This document shows, one piece after another, positions 59,601-64,000 of a stretch of 64,000 bases of DNA. How positions within the stretch are numbered: position 1 is the first letter of the stretch; each line of letters begins with the position of its first letter. The notes below the pieces were generated by a model. The model did not search any database. It had not been told where the DNA came from and saw only the letters and a program-made list of their open reading frames with translations. A program made the position numbers and the translations under genes. The DNA is from Lepisosteus oculatus (taxonomy: Eukaryota; Chordata; Actinopteri; Semionotiformes; Lepisosteidae). The stretch spans positions 69,943,284-70,007,283 of the forward strand of contig NC_090698.1 in the NCBI RefSeq assembly GCF_040954835.1. The letters are read 5' to 3'.

Positions 59601-60482
59601 ATTAAATAGTGAAAGCTAATGGATTCCCTCCACCCCCTCTGCAGCTCAACAAGACCTGTAAATGTGTGGTCCCAATGAGCAGTATAGTAAGTTAATAGTG
59701 CGGTCTGGAGTTTTCCAGGTCATTGTTCATGAAATGGTTAATTGCATAATCTGTTCTAATTTCTCTAAATTAGAAACTACATTTCTGCACTGCTGCTTAG
59801 ATTTACCGTGTGAAGTGACTCTTCCAGCACAATACAAACTAAGTCAGTGCTGGGAATGGGGTAATGAAGCTCATAGTCTTTGCATCGTTAGCTGGAGTAA
59901 CAGCAGCACTGGCCCCCATCCGTTTACTGCCTTGAACTCTGTTCTGTCCTGTGCAGGCTGAAGGAAACCTTTGGGTCATGTTTCTTTTAAAGAAAAAGCA
60001 GGAACATGAGCATGGTATGATTTTAAAAACGGCACCTTTAAGGTGAGAGGCTTAGATCTTCACTGTGCTTTCCTCATTGTATTCCAGGCAGGGCTTGCAC
60101 CTGGCTTGCAGCAGAAATTGTGATCACTCTCCATGTAGGCTCTGGTCTGTGGTTTCCGTTTTCAATATTTTGCTGCAGGGATACGTGATGTGCATTGTGA
60201 TTCGTGTAAAAAGCAGCAAAGTGTTTCAGTGCGATGAGGCAGTAATGCTGGCTGTGAACTGGACCACCTCACCGGGTCTCCCTGTGACAGCCCCCGGCGG
60301 TCTGGGCAGCCCGGTTCTGACTCTCCGGCTAACATGCATCTTCTCGCAGGGAGATCGGAACGCGCCAGGACGCCGTGGCAGAAATCCTCTCGTCCGAGTC
60401 CAGTGCTCTGCCCGCGGTCCGAAACCTGCTCGGCAGACTGCCAGACCTGGAGAGGGGCATCTGCAGCATCTATCACAAGAAG
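21107..60482 (+). CDS. msh3: DNA mismatch repair protein MSH3, 5' part (exons 1-13), truncated by window end
   Basis: MSH3 pairs with MSH2 as MutS-beta, which recognises insertion/deletion loops in nuclear DNA. Thirteen exons join in phase to 1,797 nt, or 599 residues of roughly 1,100. Residues 11-18, QASISRFF, form a PCNA-interacting box. Residues 47-162 are basic and acidic and low in complexity, including RKKK (likely nuclear localisation) and an E-rich run. Residues 202-273 are MutS domain I, with [19 protein letters not shown] and [13 protein letters not shown]; the family-specific Tyr-Lys replaces the MutS/MSH6 Phe-x-Glu wedge. The connector domain follows in exons 6-8 ([19 protein letters not shown]). 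Lever-domain sequence follows in exons 9-13 ([45 protein letters not shown]). The Walker ATPase part lies beyond the window. Expression is probably coupled to dhfr by the shared promoter. Confidence 0.96.
21245..22958. other. msh3 intron 1
   Basis: 1,714 bases with no clear mobile element. Mixed AT-rich sequence; short open frames show no family resemblance. Confidence 0.5.
22959..23079 (+). CDS. msh3: msh3 exon 2 (basic/acidic linker)
   Basis: The acceptor is CTCCTGAAG|CCTGG. It encodes [20 protein letters not shown], then [25 protein letters not shown] followed by acidic residues resembles the nuclear-localisation part of human MSH3. Two donors fit the phase: GATG|GTGAGC (23079, used here) and CGTG|GTGAGG (23034). 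They differ by 15 codons and both keep frame with exon 3. Confidence 0.75.
23175..23696 (+). mobile_element. 5S-derived SINE, copy C (internally deleted)
   Basis: Strong match to copy A from the 5S-like head to the (ATT)n tail (23661-23695). About 60 bases are missing between catccaggtg and agtggagtgtccag, where other copies read tggggctgcacactggtggt and on to gtaaagcgctttg. In msh3 intron 2, same strand as the gene. Confidence 0.85.
23697..24502. other. msh3 intron 2, distal part with possible mariner remnant
   Basis: 24085-24370 begins aatgccttgcaaacgtattc, resembling the terminal repeat of a Tc1/mariner fish element (tgccttgcaaaagtattca as recalled), followed by matching but decayed sequence. 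Weak assignment. Confidence 0.35.
24503..24729 (+). CDS. msh3: msh3 exon 3 (low-complexity, E-rich)
   Basis: 227 nt, acceptor TTTCTGCTGCAG and donor AAACAG|GTAGAG; it restores phase 0. It encodes [16 protein letters not shown], which resembles the SKSLEKLKEF motif of human MSH3, then an R/G-rich stretch and a glutamate run ([10 protein letters not shown]) from a GGA/GAG-repeat tract at 24662-24694. It ends in KHKKQ. Confidence 0.88.
24730..26152. other. msh3 intron 3
   Basis: Contains an antisense LINE-tail-like fragment at 25806-25985 (cagcccatctagctgg, ggctgggtagcttgttctgt, actcccacaaccctttgtgt). No other feature recognised. Confidence 0.5.
25806..25985 (-). mobile_element. LINE-tail-like repeat fragment, antisense
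   Basis: Reverse complement of the block seen at 37960-38075: acacaaagggttgtgggagt followed by agctacccagccatgctg. A weaker copy lies at 44515-44790. Confidence 0.5.
26153..26368 (+). CDS. msh3: msh3 exon 4 (start of MutS domain I)
   Basis: 72 codons, acceptor CTCCTTCAG and donor GCAGAG|GTGAGA. It encodes LNLGQFAK, then [19 protein letters not shown] and [16 protein letters not shown]. The Tyr-Lys pair in GYKYR is the MSH3 mismatch-contact pair that replaces the Phe-x-Glu of MutS and MSH6. Confidence 0.96.
26369..27071. other. msh3 intron 4
   Basis: 703 bases; nothing recognised. Confidence 0.5.
27072..27188 (+). CDS. msh3: msh3 exon 5
   Basis: 39 codons, acceptor TTTCCCGTAG and donor TACAAG|GTCAGT. 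It encodes [19 protein letters not shown], then [20 protein letters not shown], almost identical to human MSH3 as recalled. Confidence 0.96.
27189..27903. other. msh3 intron 5
   Basis: 715 bases. GC rises toward exon 6. No mobile element or further exon recognised. Confidence 0.5.
27904..28021 (+). CDS. msh3: msh3 exon 6
   Basis: 118 nt, acceptor GTCTCCTCAG and donor GGAGG|GTATCC. It encodes [20 protein letters not shown], then [20 protein letters not shown] hAT-like element begins 23 bases after the exon end. Confidence 0.95.
28045..28996. mobile_element. hAT-like non-autonomous element in msh3 intron 6
   Basis: The ends are near-perfect 12-bp inverted repeats: agggatgtcgcg at 28045 and the complement of agggatgttgcg ending at 28996 (11 of 12). 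The interior is non-coding, with a gccgagccgagccgagcc run near 28803. The TIR style fits hAT elements. A clean 8-bp target duplication is not visible. Confidence 0.6.
28997..29416. other. msh3 intron 6, distal part
   Basis: G-rich run near 29035-29055 and a short (GGAT)n tract at 29277-29291. Otherwise nothing recognised. Confidence 0.5.
29417..29550 (+). CDS. msh3: msh3 exon 7
   Basis: 134 nt, acceptor CTGCTGCCCAG and donor ATTGTG|GTAAGG. It encodes [34 protein letters not shown] and ends SVGIV, matching the connector domain of human MSH3 (VNPLIKL, YLLCISE, IGIV). Confidence 0.94.
29979..30550 (+). mobile_element. 5S-derived SINE, copy D (near full length)
   Basis: Complete order from gcagccatgtcaccctgcag through gtgagcctggtcagtacctg, aggtcctgactctctgtggt and gtaaagcgctttgagtggag to a short T/A-rich tail. 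It ends about 125 bases before msh3 exon 8, in intron 7, same strand as the gene. Confidence 0.85.
30677..30843 (+). CDS. msh3: msh3 exon 8
   Basis: 167 nt, acceptor GTGGGACAG and donor GCCAG|GTAAGG. It is GC-rich. It encodes [20 protein letters not shown], then [20 protein letters not shown]. The human counterpart is VQPATGEVVFDSFQD and LQPVELLLPS. Confidence 0.95.
31815..32490 (+). mobile_element. tRNA-derived SINE, ATGGATG-tail family, copy 6, interrupted
   Basis: The head cagtggcgcagtggtgcagt starts near 31821. The body runs through gtctgtgtggagtctgcctg, tctccccatgttctcatggg and gcctcggtttcctcccactt to about 32040. It resumes after 32320 with tgattggctgggctgat, ctgtcctgtgatgggattgc and gtcctgtccgggg. 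The break is filled by a V-core SINE. Confidence 0.7.
32044..32320 (-). mobile_element. tRNA-derived SINE with V-type core, copy B, nested
   Basis: Full-length minus-strand copy: tail aagatcactttattggccac, core in reverse (ggagcagctggggttcaggg), B box in reverse (ggatacgaacc), A box in reverse (ccacagagcca). Inserted inside the other tRNA SINE, so it is the younger insertion. Confidence 0.8.
35480..35722. mobile_element. Non-autonomous DNA transposon-like repeat, copy 2
   Basis: Inverted ends: gttcctggtggtttttattc on the left; aatgaaaaccagctggtgtg and ccaggactgggattgggag on the right. The interior has ttaattatcaaattaagg. Same plan as 19030-19300. Confidence 0.45.
36600..36745 (-). mobile_element. 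5S-derived SINE, 3' fragment (copy E)
   Basis: Reverse complement of the family 3' end: ctctggacactccactcaag, ctttacaggtaatggggatc and aagtgtgcagccccacctgg. Bordered by a (CAT)n-like tract at 36597-36632 in place of the usual TAA tail. The only minus-strand copy of this family here. Confidence 0.75.
37900..38090 (+). mobile_element. LINE-tail-like repeat fragment
   Basis: Contains gctttacacaaagggttgtg, ggagtgtggaacatggtagc and agaagtgaatggataaaatc, the block shared with 17880 and 62600 and found in reverse at 25806. Confidence 0.5.
38148..38498 (-). mobile_element. tRNA-derived SINE, ATGGATG-tail family, copy 7
   Basis: Near full length: catccacccatccatccatt, cagggtcgtgcgagagccgg, ttttggactgtgggaggaaa, ccggagcatctgg and a decayed head ending gccaccatgccaccc. 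The tail repeat (ATCC)n is on the left, so the element reads leftward. Confidence 0.75.
38882..39211. mobile_element. hAT-like miniature element with 8-bp target duplication
   Basis: Left end taggggtgggtggtata; right end is the complement of tagggatgggtgatat. The flanks are ctattggg (38874-38881) and ctattagg (39212-39219), an 8-bp duplication with one mismatch, the size made by hAT transposases. 330 bases, non-coding. The same sequence family occurs in reverse at 48375-48640. Confidence 0.75.
39240..40010 (+). pseudogene. Degenerate LINE (L2/Rex-like) 3' ORF relic
   Basis: 39725-39960 reads with frame breaks as fragments like [17 protein letters not shown] followed by tctggaactctagctagaga, the pattern of the C-terminal region of fish L2/Rex LINE proteins ([17 protein letters not shown]). 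Many stops. Confidence 0.5.
41214..41490 (-). mobile_element. tRNA-derived SINE with V-type core, copy C
   Basis: Full-length minus copy: aagatcactttattggccat, agcttgctctccatgagaca, ggagcagctggggttaaggg, gaactggcaaccttccagcc and agccacagagccacca. Confidence 0.8.
41491..43430. other. msh3 intron 8 interior, no gene seen
   Basis: Mixed sequence with a poly-G run near 42920. No exon, no strong repeat. Confidence 0.4.
43434..43487 (+). mobile_element. V-core SINE tail fragment with (GATCT)n
   Basis: aattgtatgtggccaataaa / gtgatcc is the SINE 3' end, followed by four GATCT units (43468-43487). Suggests a severely 5'-truncated copy whose tail expanded. Confidence 0.65.
43495..43670. other. CpG-rich patch in msh3 intron 8
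   Basis: High GC with many CpG (gctgcgcacgg, ccaccgccagcgcg, cccgcgcgtggcg, gtcggccagggccggcgacc). Sits in otherwise AT-leaning intron DNA. No splice-bounded exon with family resemblance seen. Confidence 0.5.
44515..44790 (-). mobile_element. LINE-tail-like repeat fragment, antisense
   Basis: gactcccacaatcctttgtg followed by aagtgcg-less diverged sequence, then ctcgtaatcttctctgtctc. Resembles 25806-25985 in its first part; strongly diverged. Confidence 0.35.
45106..45221 (+). CDS. msh3: msh3 exon 9
   Basis: 116 nt after the 14.3-kb intron 8. The acceptor is TTCCTCTCCAG and the donor AAGCCAG|GTGAAG. It encodes [20 protein letters not shown], then [12 protein letters not shown], matching [10 protein letters not shown] and FEYSHAFQAVTEFY in human MSH3. 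Confidence 0.95.
45426..45598 (-). mobile_element. V-core SINE, copy D, 5'-truncated
   Basis: Tail and core only: aagatcactttatcggccat, agcttgctctccatgagaca, cctggagcagttggggttag. It stops before the tRNA-like head. In msh3 intron 9, 205 bases after exon 9. Confidence 0.75.
46300..46412 (+). mobile_element. LINE (Rex/L2-like) 3' end
   Basis: agtgtcttggggcaaccttg, aaggcactgtataaaataaa and (ATTGA)n resemble the common fish LINE 3' end with a pentanucleotide tail. Confidence 0.5.
46480..47165 (+). mobile_element. tRNA-derived SINE, ATGGATG-tail family, copy 8, expanded by internal tandem array
   Basis: Left part: ggtgtggagtttgcattctc, gtcctggtttcctccaacca, cccaaagacacaccg. Right part: tttctgggacaggctgtggg. 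Between them the family segment ggttaattggcatctctaga is repeated ten times. Confidence 0.75.
46597..47115 (+). repeat. 52-bp minisatellite, 10 units, within a SINE
   Basis: Unit starts at 46597, 46649, 46701, 46752, 46804, 46856, 46908, 46960, 47012 and 47064. The period is 52 except one 51-base unit lacking a G. Each unit runs ggttaattggcatctctaga, ttgtgcttgtgcaccactct, gcggtggtttga, with single-base variants (aaattg/agattg, tgtggtgg/tgcggtgg). In msh3 intron 9. Confidence 0.95.
47860..48640 (-). pseudogene. hAT transposon relic with BED-type zinc-finger remnant
   Basis: The minus-strand element begins at a terminal repeat ending at 48640 (taggggtgggcggtataacc on the minus strand), the same family as the miniature element at 38882. 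Further in (48145-48072, minus) it encodes [10 protein letters not shown] and, after a one-base frame shift, GGNTSNLF, matching the BED zinc finger of hAT transposases. The rest of the transposase is absent or unrecognisable. Confidence 0.65.
48650..51691. other. msh3 intron 9, distal part
   Basis: No exon or clear mobile element. 49760-50280 is a uniform AT-rich block with a 71-codon minus-strand frame of unknown nature. May be an old DNA transposon. Confidence 0.4.
51692..51806 (+). CDS. msh3: msh3 exon 10
   Basis: 115 nt, acceptor CCCTCTCAG and donor ACCAG|GTAGGT. It encodes [20 protein letters not shown], then [16 protein letters not shown], matching the human GSQIISGIVNLEKPVIC and IIKYLKEFNLEKML. 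Confidence 0.95.
51807..53500. other. msh3 intron 10, first part
   Basis: Nothing recognised. Several short open frames without family resemblance. Confidence 0.4.
53540..54060 (+). pseudogene. LINE ORF2 C-terminal relic (non-LTR retrotransposon)
   Basis: One frame (53565-53798) reads [20 protein letters not shown], then [19 protein letters not shown], matching the pattern LVRPxLEYAVQxWSPxxxxD, IxxLExVQRRATxxIxGL of LINE proteins. A frame break follows at [13 protein letters not shown]. Same family as 62195-62710. Confidence 0.65.
54368..54672 (-). mobile_element. tRNA-derived SINE, ATGGATG-tail family, copy 9
   Basis: Near full length: gcttatccagtacaggttgt, gggacaccagtccatcgcag, ggcagacacagac, gtctttgggctgtgggagga, atacaaactccacacagaca and the head end gcattgcgccaccatgc. 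It ends about 180 bases before exon 11. Confidence 0.75.
54854..54938 (+). CDS. msh3: msh3 exon 11
   Basis: 85 nt, acceptor CTACCCCCACAG and donor AACCAG|GTAGGT. It encodes [20 protein letters not shown] and NLEILHNQ, matching FKQLSSKMEFMTINGTTLR and NLEILQNQ in human MSH3. Confidence 0.95.
54939..55569. other. msh3 intron 11
   Basis: 631 bases; nothing recognised. Confidence 0.5.
55570..55679 (+). CDS. msh3: msh3 exon 12
   Basis: 110 nt, acceptor TTTCTGCAG and donor GCTGA|GTAAGT. It encodes [20 protein letters not shown], then [16 protein letters not shown], the clamp/lever region conserved in all MutS homologues (FGxRxLKxWV). Confidence 0.96.
55680..57640. other. msh3 intron 12, first part
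   Basis: No exon. 56388-56432 ends cccttcgggatcaataaagt and ctatctatc, like a common fish retroposon 3' tail. 56523-56927 has an unassigned 134-codon minus-strand frame without recognisable family. Confidence 0.4.
57640..59220 (+). pseudogene. L2-type LINE reverse transcriptase relic
   Basis: Frames in order give [54 protein letters not shown] and LGHLLRS, then [40 protein letters not shown], and [20 protein letters not shown]. The order equals the fish L2 ORF. The catalytic YADD is YADN and GVPQGS is GVPHGS. Many stops and frameshifts; inactive. Lies in msh3 intron 12 on the sense strand. Confidence 0.8.
59221..60349. other. msh3 intron 12, last part
   Basis: No recognised mobile element or exon. 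Confidence 0.4.
60350..60482 (+). CDS. msh3: msh3 exon 13 (last in window)
   Basis: 133 nt, acceptor CTTCTCGCAG and donor AAGAAG|GTGAGG. It encodes [20 protein letters not shown], then [19 protein letters not shown], matching the human LRKLPDIERGLCSIYHKK. The next expected segment (CSTQEFF in human) was not found before 64000. Confidence 0.95.
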
Positions 60483-61269
60483 GTGAGGCCCACTGCTGAG
60501 GCCAGGGCAGGTGACAGCCATGTTGATTGTTGTCCAGGTCTCCTGAAAGCTCGTGTGGCCACTGCCCTAGAACAGGAAAAGCTCTTCACGGTAGAGAAGG
60601 GAGCCCCATTGCACCAGCTGACCAGGCCTGGTCACTGCTCACAAGATCACGTTGGTTACATCAATGCCCAATTAAAGAAATATACTTCAGGGTATCATTT
60701 TCAGCATGAGGTGAAGTGCAACCTGAAAATGCCATTTAAAGCTTTTCTGCAGGTATCCACACTACGGATAAGTGCCGTACCATCAGCAGGTTCAAATTTC
60801 AATGAGCTAAAAACAAGGTTAAATGCTGCGTCTTGTGTCATTTTTCCTTTGTGGAACACAACTGGTTGCCTTTTCTTCTACCTCAGGAGTGTTGTTTTAT
60901 CCTTCCTGCTCCAGAATTAGTAGATTTAATAATTCAGCATAGGCCCTCATTATTAATTTAAAACTCTAGTCTAATAACGGCTTTAAAAAGGTTTTGCGCT
61001 GGGTATTTTAAAGTTGTGTAAGAAGCCAAATCAGTGTCTTTTGTTTGTCATTTAGTATTGAAAAGCTTTATCCCCTTTTCAGGTGTTCCTGTTTGTCATT
61101 ATAATTGGAAATCAGTGCTATATCCTGTCAATATCTTGAGGGCAGTGGAAATTGTCCACTTAAGTGATGACGTCTGTCGAAGGGAGGTTGTGGGTGTGAT
61201 TCGATTTGTTCCTGGTTAATTTCTTAGTTTCCTACTCACATGATTTCATTTTACAGTAAGAGCAATTTA

Positions 61270-61690
61270 AAACAAACGCAAAGAGCTGTACAGTAGCACA
61301 TGCTATATACAACACAGGCAATCAGAAAGTGGGGGATGGATCTCAGCAAATGCGCTTTGTGAAACCCAGAGCGAAAGTCAAGTTTTGAGTGGATCTGGGC
61401 AGTGAGCTTCGTGGATGTGGTGCTGCACATGAGAAGTTCTCTCGCCCGCTGTGTGGAGCCTGGTCTTTGGTAGAGAAAGAAAGTGGAATCCACAGATCTA
61501 GGGCTAAGAGGTAGACAACACTCGCGCAGTAGCCCTCTGATGGGCTTGTACATGAGCAGGAGAACCTTAAAGTCCACACCGAACCAGAGCAGATTACAAA
61601 GGATGTGTGGATGTAGGACAGTTTTAGTCCACAAACAGCTGCAGAGTCCTAGAAGTACAGAGCTCAAGATGCAGTAGAAGGAATGGTCTG
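61270..61690 (-). pseudogene. LINE C-terminal relic, antisense
   Basis: The minus-strand frame includes VDFKVLLLMYKPIRGL followed by PLSPRSVDSTFFLYQRPGST, like the VDFKVLLLVYKxLNGL and PSRxLRS, LLxVPRxR segments of fish LINE proteins. Incomplete, diverged. Confidence 0.5.
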
Positions 61691-62194
61691 ATCTTGATGA
61701 AGTAAAAACATGCACCAGTGTGTCAGCATTTAGCACATACATTTATTTATGTCTCCTAATCCTGCTCCGTTGGCAGTTCTTGTGTCTGGGCAGATTATCT
61801 GGGAGAATTATCTCCAATGTGAAGTGTGACACGGCAGACCTGGAAAAGGGGAACGTTGGTAAAGAAAAGCCATTGTCAGCCTGTGCTGGAGATAAGAAAA
61901 AGAAAACGGCCAGGTTTCTCACTCTTTGTGTGACCTGGAACATGGCATCTCCACTCTGCCCTTGTTGCTAGGAGGATCTATAATTGCCCCCATTTGAAGA
62001 GTCTCTTGGAAGGAGGTGCCTGCTATTGACATTTTACACCTCCTGGAGTAGAGAGAAGGGCATGACTCGCAGCTATTTAATGGACACCCGCCTTTGCGTC
62101 AGAAGGAGCATTTCGGAATTAGCTCTTGAGGCATAACATTTAAAAAGGTCAGGTTATGCACATTATTACTTCAGTGTTGGCAAGATTAAGTAAG

Positions 62195-62710
62195 ACATAG
62201 GGAAGCAATTAAAATGGCAAACAAAAAGCTCGGCTCTATACTTAAAAACAGAGTTTGTATTGATGGATGTTATGTAGTAATTGTACGGGATATGCATAGA
62301 ATAGATTATGATGTAGTTTTGGTCACCGTGTTAAAGAAAAGCTATTGCTGCTGTGGAATCACACAGAGGAGAGCAACCAGATGCATTCTGGGGCTGAAGG
62401 GAACTTCCTGCACTGACAGGCTGGTGGAGCTGAACCTTGTCAGTCTTGAAGAGAGAACATTATGATGAGACCGGACAGCAGTGGTTAAAATCCTCAAAGG
62501 CATTGACAAAGTCAACCCAGCGGAGGTCTTCGGCGTGAACAGTGGGAAATGAACCAGAGGGCACGACTGGAATGGCGTGGAAGTGTGTTTAAAACTGAAA
62601 ACAGGAGGCACTTCTTTCCCATGTTGTGAGAGTCGGGAGCAGACTATCTAATCATCTTGTTGAACTTCAAGAATCATCTGGATGAGGTCCTCAGATCTAG
62701 TGGCCTCGCC
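62195..62710 (+). pseudogene. LINE ORF2 C-terminal relic, second copy of family at 53540
   Basis: Reads ITQRRATRCILGLKGTSCTD, RLVELNLVSLEERTL, stop, then ctcaaaggcattgacaaagt, ccagagggcacgactgg, aggcacttctttcccatgtt and tctggatgaggtcctcagat. Same order as 53540-54060 ([14 protein letters not shown], cctcaaaggcatcgacagag). Confidence 0.6.
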
Positions 62711-63221
62711 CCATTAGTCACCTGGCTTTTGTCCTGACAAATGCCATCTCATTAAGATTGAAGACTAGAAGATTCAGGAATTAAAGAGCTCTGCTCTGCT
62801 CTTGAGGGAATAGTGTTTCCTTTGAAGTTTCCCCTAGAAACACCAACCAGGAGCACTACATCGGCACAGCATTCCGAGAGGTTAGAAGGGTCAGAGGATT
62901 TATCCAGCTCTGGAATTGTCAACACTTGGCTTAATTTAAGGCCTAACAAGTCAATCAAGTTTTGAGGCCTTAAATGAATCGACTGAAAGGGTGCCCAAAC
63001 TTTTGCACGTGCCACATTCAGTGTTTTATTTTTTTTCAATCTGTTAAATTCAGCGATTTTAATAGTAATTGTGCAGAAATATGTCTTGTTTAAGTTTGTA
63101 CCCTGCAGAGATCGTGTTAACTTCTTCTCACTTAGAGCTGTGAAACATGCAATTTGAGCAGGGGTGCCCATACTTTTGCATGCTACGGTATATTGATAAT
63201 GGTGGTTCAAACTAACCTTCC

Positions 63222-63540
63222 TTCCATTCATTTTCTAACCACTTCATCCAATACATGGTTGAGAAAGAATCAGCGCTTATCCCAGCAAACAGTGGGCACA
63301 AGGGAGGGTACACTCTGGACAGGACGTCAGTCCGTCACAGGAACAGGCCAGTTTCCCCAGCAGCCAATTCACCTACCGTTATGTCTTTGGACTGCGGGAG
63401 GAAACCAGAGCACCTGGAGGACACCCAAGTGAACACAGGGAGAACATACAAACTCCACACAGATAGTACCCCAGGAATTGAATTCAGGACCTCAACACTG
63501 CAAGGCACCAATTCTAAACTCTGCATCAGTATCCCACCCA
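63222..63540 (-). mobile_element. tRNA-derived SINE, ATGGATG-tail family, copy 10
   Basis: Near full length: attcattttctaaccacttc, gtacactctggacaggacgt, tatgtctttggactgcggga, ggaaaccagagcacctggag, gggagaacatacaaactcca. The head is decayed. Confidence 0.75.
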
Positions 63541-64000
63541 TTTCAAACTATACAAAATTAAATTAAAACTACAGATATGAATCAGTTAAGATTTTTTCTG
63601 TCATGTAGAATGTTTGGATTCTGAACTGTGGCATCTAACCTCGGTTTTTCATTTCCGATATGACAGAAGTAAAAGTGGCTTGTAAATATTGTTTTACTTC
63701 AGGAAGTATATGCTAAGTTTACTGTACTTTAGGAAGTATTTCCATAACTGTACATATTTCTGAAGAATGTGGGATTGCAGGCCTTACTGAATTTTAATCT
63801 CTAATTTCTAAATCGTGCAACAGTTCATTTGTACAAATGCAGATGGTGACTGGTATAAAGATGTACAGTACTCTTTTTACTTATAATACATTTTAGTCTA
63901 ATTGTTTGAAGCTGTTTCTACAGTACATAATGAATTCCTCATTCTGTAGGAATTAAGAGAGCTGGAAGGCAGCCCTGCCAGAGAGATTCTTTCAGGCACA

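Larger units (their letters stand above)
60483..64000. other. msh3 intron 13, partial
   Basis: No exon 14 was found. Contains LINE debris on both strands (61270-61690, 62195-62710), a pair of direct repeats near 62993 and 63160, and a SINE (63222-63540). Confidence 0.6.

Noticed and set aside
63949..64000. Possible msh3 exon 14 after the acceptor-like cattctgtag
   Set aside because: The translation (ELRELEGSPAREILSGT) does not resemble the segment that follows IYHKK in MSH3, and the window ends before any donor.

Overview
This is eukaryotic, vertebrate DNA. It has spliced genes with GT/AG introns, sparse coding sequence and many interspersed repeats. The repeat set is typical of a ray-finned fish: a 5S-rRNA-headed SINE, a tRNA SINE with a central core of the type seen in fish V-SINEs, a second tRNA SINE ending in ATGGATG repeats, L2-like LINE relics, and Tc1 and hAT relics. 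The introns are long for a compact teleost genome, so a non-teleost or early-branching ray-finned fish is plausible. The species cannot be fixed from this window.

The window is the DHFR-MSH3 locus. DHFR (dihydrofolate reductase) is complete on the minus strand. Its six coding exons lie between 7019 and 20510 and encode 190 residues. MSH3 (MutS homologue 3, the MutS-beta mismatch-repair subunit) starts head-to-head on the plus strand at 21107. Thirteen coding exons to 60482 encode the first 599 residues, and the gene runs off the right edge inside intron 13. The 596 bases between the two start codons are a probable bidirectional promoter, with a consensus E2F site close to DHFR and three ACGTCA motifs. 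This divergent pair, nucleotide supply facing mismatch repair, is the arrangement known in mammals.

Layout: 1-7018 is DHFR 3' flank, with a Tc1 transposase relic, one SINE and AT-rich stretches that may be conserved non-coding DNA. 7019-20510 is DHFR, most of it the 9.5-kb intron 4. 20511-21106 is the shared promoter. 21107-30843 holds the dense 5' exons 1-8 of MSH3. 30844-45105 is the 14.3-kb intron 8, rich in mobile elements. 45106-60482 holds exons 9-13. 60483-64000 is partial intron 13.

I found no second gene inside the introns and no previously undescribed system. The most unusual structures are a ten-copy 52-bp tandem array grown inside a SINE, a hAT-like element 23 bases past the exon 6 splice donor, a SINE nested in another SINE, and two in-frame alternative donors for MSH3 exon 2. 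All family names were recognised by eye and by recall; no database search was run.
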